A stretch of 64,000 nt of DNA from Wyeomyia smithii (lineage: Eukaryota; Arthropoda; Insecta; Diptera; Culicidae): the NCBI RefSeq assembly GCF_029784165.1, contig NC_073696.1, positions 173,590,912 through 173,654,911 of the forward strand, read 5' to 3'. Numbering within the stretch: position 1 is the stretch's first letter; every line of letters begins with the position of its first letter. The translations under genes were made by a program, and so were the position numbers. This document shows, piece after piece, positions 56,848-64,000 of the stretch. The notes beneath the pieces were generated by a model that was not told the origin of the DNA, did not search any database, and saw nothing but the letters and a program-made list of their open reading frames with translations.

Positions 56848-59527
56848 TTATTGGCTATAAAGAGAGCTTATCGTAGCAATTGAGGATTGCAACGATTTTT
56901 GTCGAAAATTGTTAATAATTTTATTTGACATAGCTTCTAATGGTTCAACACCAGTAAGTCTATGTAATTTGAGTGTACCAAACCAAGGAGGACGCTTCAA
57001 AATCATTTTCAGAATTTTATTCTGAATCCTTTGGAGCGTTTTCTTCCTTGTTGAACAGCAACTTGACCAGATCGGTACAGCATAAAGCATTGCTGGTCTA
57101 AAAATTTGTTTGTAAATCAAAAGTTTGTTCTTTAAACAAAGTTTAGAATTCCTGTTAATGAGAGGATATAAACATCTCGTATATTTGATGCACTTGGCTT
57201 GTATACTCTCAATGTGCTCTTTGAAAATAAGTTTTTTATCATAAATTAGTCCCAAGTACTTAACCTTGTCGGACCAACTTAAAATAACCCCATTCATCTT
57301 GACAACGTGTTTATTGTTTGGCTTGAGGAAAGGAGCCCTAGGCTTATGCGGAAAAATTATCATTTGAGTTTTAGAAGCATTGGGAGAGATTTTCCACTTT
57401 TGCAAGTAGGAAGAAAAAATATCTAAACTTTTCTGCAATCGACTGCATATGACACGAAGACTTTTTCCTTTTACGGAAATGCTTGTGTCATCGCAGAACA
57501 ATGACTTTGTGCATCCTGGAGGCAAATCAGGAAGATCTGAAGTGAATATGTTGTACAGGACTGGACCCAAGACTGAACCTTGAGGCACACCTGCTCTGAC
57601 AGGAAATCTATCAGATTTTGAATTCTGATAGACAACCTGCAGAGTTCGATCAGTAAGATAATTTTTTAAAATTTTGATTAGGAAAATTGGAAAATTAAAA
57701 GTTTGCAATTTCGCAATCAAACCTTTATGCCAAACACTGTCGAATGCTTTTTCTATGTCTAAAAGAGCAGCTCCAGTGGAATAACCTTCAGATTTGTTAG
57801 CTCGTATCATATTAGTAACTCTGAGCAATTGATGAGTTGTGGAATGCCCATGGCGAAATCCAAACTGTTCATTTGCAAAAATTGAATTTTCGTTGATGTG
57901 TGACATCATTCTGTTAAGAATAACTCTCTCAAACAGTTTACTTATTGAAGAAAGCAAACTGATTGGTCGATAACTTGAAACTTCAGCTGGGTTCTTATCC
58001 GGTTTTAAAATGGGAGTAATTTTTGCATTTTTCCATAATTTGGGAAAATATGCAATTTTGAAGCAGCAATTGAAAATTTTCACTAAAAAATTCATTGTGC
58101 TCTCAGGGAGATGTTTGATTAGTATATTAAAGATTCCATCGTCACCAGGTGCCTTCATATTTATGAAATTTTTAATAATTGATTTAATCTCATTCAAGTT
58201 AGTTTCAATTATTTCTGCAGGTAAAAAATTCTGGGAAGAAATTAAATCAAATTGACGTGTGACTTCATTTTCAATTGGACTCACAAAATTCAAATTTGAG
58301 TTATGAACACTCTCAAACTGCTGAGCAAGTCTTTGAGCCTTTTGTTCATTGGATACAAGAAAACGTTCACCATCTTTTAAAACTGGAATAGGCTTTGAAG
58401 GTTTCTTAAGAATCTTCGACAGCTTCCAAAATGGTTTTGAATATGGTTTCAATTTTTCAACTTTAGTCTCAAAATTTTGATTTCTCAGAAGAGTAAATCT
58501 ATGTTTAATCTCTTTCTGTAAATCTTTATAAATAGTTTTAAAAACAGGGTCACGAGAACGTTGATATTGACGTCTGCGGACATTTTTCAAACGAATTAGA
58601 AGTTGAAGATTTTCGTCAATTATTGGTGAATCAAATTTCACTTGAGCCTTTGGAACAGAATAATTCCTGGCATCAACAATTGCACATTTTAATGCTTCCA
58701 AAGCGGAATCAATATTCACTTCGTTTTGCAAATCAAGCTCATTATTGAAATTTCTCTCAATATAATTTTTGTATCTTTCCCAATTAGCTTTGTTATAATT
58801 AAAAACAGAGCTCATAGGGTTTAAAACTGATTCATGTGATAAAGAAAAAGTTATTGGAAGATGGTCAGAATCAAAGTCAGCATGTGTGATCAAATCACTA
58901 CATACATGACTTTGATCTGTAAGCACCAAATCAATTGCTGAAGGGTTTCTTACAGAAGAAAAGCATGTAGGACTATTCGGAGACAAAATAGAATAGTATC
59001 CTGAAGAACAATCATTGAATAAAATTTTGCCATTGGAATTACTTTGAGAATTATTCCATGAACGATGTTTAGCGTTAGAATCGCCGATTATAAAAAAGTT
59101 CGAACGATTTCTGGTGAGTTTTTGTAAATCACCTTTAAAATAATTTTTGAGCTCGCGTGTGCATTGAAATGGTAAATATGCTGCGGCAATAAATAAAATC
59201 CCAAGTTCAGTTTGAACTTCAATTCCCAAAGTTTCAATAACTTCCCAAAGTTTCAATAACTTTCGTCTCAAGATGGGGAAGAGCACGATGTTTGATTCGG
59301 CGATGAATAACAATTGCAACTCCACCGCCGGAACCCTGAATCCTATCATATCTATGAACCACGTAATTGGGATCATATTTTAATTTTATGTTAGGTTTCA
59401 AAAATGTTTCAGTAATAATTGCAATATGCACATTATTTACTGTTAAAAAATTAAAAAGCTCATTCTCATTGGCCTTCAATGAGCGAGCATTCCAATTTAA
59501 TATTTTAATTGTTTTATTTAAAATCAT
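56848..59527 (-). pseudogene. Jockey LINE ORF2, same frameshift, unit B
   Basis: The predicted 842-residue main frame is identical to unit A, and the 19-base duplication near 59248 is shared. The lesion therefore predates the array duplication. Confidence 0.9.
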
Positions 59528-60836
59528 TGCTAAATTTTAAATTAGAAACAATTTTAATAGTAAAATTTGTGCCTATTTGAATGGCTTCAAACATTGATTT
59601 TGCCTGCAACATGGCGTTCATAAGATCGAACATTGCCTGTTGCAAAAAAGAAAGTTTACCTGCCGTAATAGGCCCCAGGCAGTTGACATTAGAAAAAATA
59701 TTTTCGGCAGCAATATTAGCTGGAGTAATAGGTGTACAATTATTTTCTAGCGTGTTTTGCTTACCCATATTAACGGTCATTTTCGAACTACCAACACTAG
59801 GCGGTATAATGTTCGAACTACCTGTAACCTGTGCATAAGTTAAACGGGTATGCAAAGGAGTAGGTAAACTATGCGTCACTGGTACGCTTGGAGAATTTTG
59901 TTTTGAAGTTGGTTTTAATTGAGAAATTGAATTTTGTTTACCTTGCCTTGCCTTAACAATTGCTAAACGGACTGGGCATTGATAAAAATTTGACATATGG
60001 CTGCCGTTACAATTCGCACAGCGAAAATTTTTACTCTCTTTCACAGGACATGTGTCCTTTTTGTGAGAAGAGTCACCACAATTAAGACATTTTTGGTCCA
60101 TGTTACAGAATTTGGAACCATGGCCATAACGTTGGCAAGTACGGCATTGGGTGATATGCTTTTCACCTCCGCCATACTTCCTATAAGTTTCCCACTTTAC
60201 ACGCACATTATACAAAGCATGTGCTTTTTCAAAAAATTTTAAGTTGTTAACCTCATTGCGGTTAAAATGAATTAAATAATTAACAAGGGAAATTCCAGTT
60301 CTCTGACTGTTTTCGCCTCGTGATTTTTGTTTCATTAGAATTACTTGGGTAGGGGCTATGCCAAGTAATTCTGTTAAAGTAAGTTTGATCTCATCAACGG
60401 TTTGATCGTTGGTGAGACCTTTCGAGACAACCTTGAACGGCTTGGCGTTCTTGGTGTCATATGTAAAAAATTTGTACATCTTGTCAGTTAAATACTGAAC
60501 AAGACGATCTCGACCCTTTACTGAGTCGGCTAATAAGCGGCATTCACCTCTACGGCCAATTTGATAGGTAACTTTAACGTCAGAAACAAACGTTGAAAGT
60601 TCCTTTTTGAATATATTAAATTCAGAAGAAATAGTTACCACAATAGGTGGAACTTTCTCCTTTTTTAAAGATTTTATATTTTGTATAGTTTCATTATTGG
60701 TAACTTCCATTTCACCAGCTTCTTGCTCAGGCAAAATATCAAAAGGATTGTCACTACAGACACTCGATGTGTCAGAAAGAGATGCCTCTCTTTTCCTCCC
60801 CGCAGCGATGCGAGGTTTCTTTTTCCGTCCAGCCAT
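59514..60836 (-). CDS. Jockey LINE ORF1, intact, unit B
   Basis: 440 residues from ATG at 60836. It differs from unit A at two residues: Asn to Lys in VNNL(N/K)FFEKAH and Asn to Ser in the third knuckle (CNG(N/S)HMSNF). Neither touches a zinc ligand. Confidence 0.9.
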   Translation of the reverse strand: MAGRKKKPRIAAGRKREASLSDTSSVCSDNPFDILPEQEAGEMEVTNNETIQNIKSLKKEKVPPIVVTISSEFNIFKKELSTFVSDVKVTYQIGRRGECRLLADSVKGRDRLVQYLTDKMYKFFTYDTKNAKPFKVVSKGLTNDQTVDEIKLTLTELLGIAPTQVILMKQKSRGENSQRTGISLVNYLIHFNRNEVNNLKFFEKAHALYNVRVKWETYRKYGGGEKHITQCRTCQRYGHGSKFCNMDQKCLNCGDSSHKKDTCPVKESKNFRCANCNGSHMSNFYQCPVRLAIVKARQGKQNSISQLKPTSKQNSPSVPVTHSLPTPLHTRLTYAQVTGSSNIIPPSVGSSKMTVNMGKQNTLENNCTPITPANIAAENIFSNVNCLGPITAGKLSFLQQAMFDLMNAMLQAKSMFEAIQIGTNFTIKIVSNLKFSNDFK

Positions 60837-61343
60837 TTCAGGTGATACGAAAAAAGTTAAAACAAATGTTAAATTCAAAAGTAGGTAGTCTTGAGAAAGA
60901 CTGATGGGAAATAACTTTCAGGTAGTCTTTAAAAGACACACTGACAAAACACAAACTTTGAAGCTATAGGCAGTCAAAGACCAGTCCACAAGCAACCGAA
61001 AAAACGTCTGATCTGTAGGACAGTTCAAGACGCACTGGAAAAATAATACCAAAATATTGTTTCTCCAAGACTATATGAATAACAAACTTTAGGACCTTTA
61101 TGAACTCGAGTATAAATTTGTGATTGGCGATAGCGTCGTGATTCTACTAAGACTCGAGCCCACGACCACCCGCTTTTTAAAGCGTGCTCTGTAACCTATG
61201 CAGGTTCCTTCAAAAGTCAAGAATACTGCCGTCTAACGTCATGAATGTGTTTAAAATCACGCCTGTTTTCCTGACGGCTGATAAGAAACCCTCAAGGTGT
61301 TGGCAAACCGGGTTCAAGCATTATCTGCCATAACCTGTTGCGC

Positions 61344-61573
61344 TTAAGGTGAAACGTTATAGCAGCCAGTAATGGCCGACTTTGAATTTTTGAAGGCACA
61401 AAACTCGGGAAAAAGGTAATGCTTCACCTGTGAAAACACATCCTCAAATTTGCATTACTCCAGCAAACATGAGGATGTGTTTTTACAGGGAGATGCATTA
61501 TCGTTTTTCGAGTTTTGTACCTTTGAAAATTCGAAGTCGGCCATTTCTGGCTCCTATACCGTTTTACTTTAAC
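61344..61573. mobile_element. Palindromic MITE, unit C
   Basis: Same element. GCATTACTCC replaces GCATCACTCC near its centre. Confidence 0.85.
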
Positions 61574-61735
61574 TGAATCGTATGCCGCCTTGAAGTTTAT
61601 AGACAGATAATGAATCTACAAGATCACTTCTCTGAACTTGTTAAGGATTTGACGCAAGGTGATTTGATTTGTTGTGGATCGCCCTTCATGGAAATTACAC
61701 TGGTGCTGTCCAACATAGGCTTCCGGCCACGGCCT

Positions 61736-62081
61736 CAGTACACTAGGTCGTTTTTTACGCGGGGGATGCGTTCCAAATTTGTATGGGCCCGCGTAAAAAA
61801 CGACTTTTTTGAGTATATACTATATATAACAAAGAAAAACCGTCCTAAAACGTTAAAACCTCGTTTGAATATGATAGTGGCCAATCTAGAGACCGAAATT
61901 CAATATTTTACATTTTGAGTATTTACACCAAAAATTGTGAATTTTTTTGAAAACTGATATATGATCACTCGTGGCCTAAAACGAAAAACGTGATTGAAAT
62001 AAGGTCGATATCTTGTACCGTTTTTGAGTAATGTAGGAAAGCGACCCGCGTAAAAAAATCGCGTAAAAAGCGACCATACTG
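61736..62081. mobile_element. Pogo/Tigger-like MITE, unit C
   Basis: Same element, with ATCGCG for ACCGCG at the right end. Confidence 0.65.
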
Positions 62082-62602
62082 TATATGAAACAATATGCGT
62101 GAAAGAATTTTATATACAGAATTGAAGAGTGTCAGACTGAGAAAATGAATCCGTTCAACTAGTCCGCTGGTAGTTTCGATCCAAACTTTAAAGATGTGCT
62201 GTACATGAACTTGTACACTACTTCGATAAGGTGAGATTTTAATCTAACTCTCGCGGGCTAACACCTTCGTGGACACAGTTTTAGTTCGATCAAAGAAATC
62301 CAAATTAAATCGACAAAGGCTTTGAGGTTGTTCCGGACAATTATTTTTTTGCTTGCTTCAAAAAACAAAATGTTGGCATGAATGCATTGCTAGTACTACG
62401 TTTAGTTGCTTCGGTTGAATATCATTTATGGCGTCATCTGTTTTAAGTTCACTTTAAAAAAATTAATTAATTAAAGTAGGCTCGGCGTAACGTTTGCATA
62501 AAAAATAGACTTTTTCCGAATGTTGATCAAAAAACTAACACAGATAACTGATTTTATGATTATCCCATGGAAGGTCATAATATTAGCTTACTTGCAAAAA
62601 AC

Positions 62603-63146
62603 TTATACGCCCTTGTGAGCGGCCTCCGGCAGTTAACAGGAACATTCGCCATGAAAACATGCGGGTAGGCAGAAGAGCTACTTTGACAACCCCTTCGTGC
62701 AGATTGTCAGCCACAGCAGCACCTTTTTGGGGAACTTGGTGTGTGAAATGGACTTCTCCTCGGAGCTGACTTCCTCCGTGGGGAAAGTAAAATACGAAGT
62801 GCCCAGCCAGTCGTTGCCATCCAGGGTGAGATAGGTCTCGTCGTCCATCACCACCACCACGTCGCGATTCGCCGGAAAAATCATCTGGCCATTTCATTCC
62901 GCTCTTTGGAGCTACTTGTCGCTCAGGGTCCTTGGCCGTCCGAAACCGGACTTTCTTTCGATGCTCTGATTGTTGTCCAATAGTGCCAAGATGTTGTAGA
63001 TGCCGAAACGGGCGTATCCGTCTATGAAGTGCAGCATGAAGTCCGTTTTCGATGCGGAGAGGTACCGTTCTTCGAACGCGTACACTTCTGAACGGAGTAA
63101 CTGTTTTCGCCATCTCGGTAAGAGTTCGAGTAATTGCGCCATTTGA
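62603..63146 (-). pseudogene. Truncated mariner transposase, unit C
   Basis: Same relic with extra changes: FEERYLS for FKERYLS, SSEEKSISH for SSEVKFISH, and 8 bases lost near 62620-62655, which change the terminal reading. Confidence 0.75.
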
Positions 63147-64000
63147 GTTGATGTATTACTAAAAACAATGTCCAGCTGTTATAAGTTGGTACCGTAAAAC
63201 GGGGTAACATTGATAATTTTTTTCATTTTTTCGTGAGTATTTATATATTTTACAACTGAAATCACAGGTTTCATATTTTTAAAACCAGTACTGGCATCCT
63301 TAGAACTTGAGAAGTTAGTTTTAAAGCCCTTCGAAAATCTTGAACATTAAAGACATTTTTTTTCGTCGTTGTTTCAATTTTACTTATTTGGAGTAACTTT
63401 GATCAGTTTCAATTTTGAATAGTTTTGAAACCTTTTTGAACTAAAAATGTTGGATAATGCTTTGATGCTTCCCGTTCTCCTTGACTGCTTTTACTGCGGA
63501 GGATAGTCTTGTCCTTGCATCTAGCCGCGGTATGTACTGCGAGTCATTTTTATCCCATAGAGTTCTCCAGGTGCGTTTGTATTAGTGCGATGTTTTCAAT
63601 TTTTCTTTGTTAGCTGTAAGAATTTTTTGTCACCTGTGAGAACTGTCATCTAAAAGAGAGAATAAAAAAACTACCGAGTTTGATTCACACTCTCACAAAT
63701 TTCAATATACAGTATAAAGCGGGCCGTGTCGAAGTGTTCGTGTGTTTTCGCTTGGAGAACTCTATATGTAATTCTACCTTTCGTTGATGAAAAACGTAAA
63801 AGTTGGTCGCGAAAGTTGCCAGAAGTATTTTGTAAGTCAGCAATCGTGGTAAAATGTTTGTGTTCAGAATACGTATTTTGATCTTATATACAAGGCCTTT
63901 CCAACAACGGAACCCGAGCAGGAGAAAATATCATTATAATATCACAACCAGATATTGGAAATTCACCTCATTTTGATCTTAATATGGTTTACATAGTTGG

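Larger units (their letters stand above)
56621..61038 (-). mobile_element. Full-length Jockey-clade LINE, unit B
   Basis: Same element at +7412, with the same target duplication and C-run (56629-56634). It is one array copy, not an independent insertion. Confidence 0.85.
53679..61090. repeat. Tandem array unit B
   Basis: Second copy, 7412 bases, nearly identical to unit A. Differences seen include the 7-base loss near 53785, GTATATG for GTGTATG near 54668, ACACAG for ACACCG near 54863, and two amino-acid changes in LINE ORF1 (Asn to Lys in VNNLNFF, Asn to Ser in NCNGNH). Confidence 0.95.
61091..64000. repeat. Tandem array unit C, truncated by the window end
   Basis: Third copy in the same orientation. 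It shares the 7-base loss with unit B but has its own cluster of changes at about 62520-62760, including a second 7-base deletion near 62653. The LINE-containing part would lie beyond the window. Confidence 0.95.

Noticed and set aside
1..64000. Endogenous viral elements, CRISPR arrays, tRNA or rRNA genes, bacterial operons
   Set aside because: Looked for on both strands. All RT-bearing sequences fit non-LTR retrotransposons, and nothing resembled viral polymerase, capsid or glycoprotein genes.

Overview
This is eukaryotic, intron-bearing, AT-rich DNA from an insect, most likely a culicine mosquito (Aedes-type). The evidence is one host gene with very long introns, a tRNA-derived SINE of the Feilai type, a D,D37E Tc1/mariner element, Jockey-clade and I-clade LINEs, and dense MITEs. 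No bacterial operons, CRISPR arrays, rRNA genes or recognisable viral insertions were seen.

The only convincing host gene is an orthologue of bride of sevenless (boss), a class C-like seven-transmembrane receptor/ligand. It lies on the + strand from 15230 to 45148 in six coding exons: 15230-15284, 34850-35536, 35613-35708, 43008-43358, 43417-44834 and 44891-45148. All junctions have GT/AG sites and matching phase, giving a predicted protein of about 954 residues. The first exon is only 55 coding bases and sits 19.6 kb upstream. Splicing it to exon 2 builds the signal peptide.

Region by region: 1-5836 is a degenerate + strand LINE interrupted by an inverted-repeat element, which itself holds a D,D37E mariner (347-1633) and a TTAA-flanked MITE (1693-2888). 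5837-15229 is repeat-rich intergenic DNA with small LINE fragments, minisatellites and MITEs. Intron 1 (15285-34849) contains a mariner fragment, an 8.7 kb nest of DNA elements (17983-26662, with a P-like THAP transposase relic and a Jockey LINE fragment inside), and a full-length but broken I-clade LINE (26958-32654, 12-bp target duplication). MITEs, a 99-bp near-perfect palindrome and a SINE fragment close the intron. Intron 3 (35709-43007) holds a Jockey LINE split by a 3.4 kb DNA element, which carries a further retro-insertion and a SINE.

Downstream of boss, an RT fragment (45654-46202) is followed by a direct tandem array with a 7.41 kb period: units 46260-53678, 53679-61090 and 61091 to beyond the window. 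Each complete unit contains a pol III promoter-like segment, a palindromic MITE, a pogo-like MITE, a truncated mariner and a full-length Jockey LINE with a 14-bp target duplication. The units are nearly identical, so the array is either very young, homogenised, or an assembly duplication.
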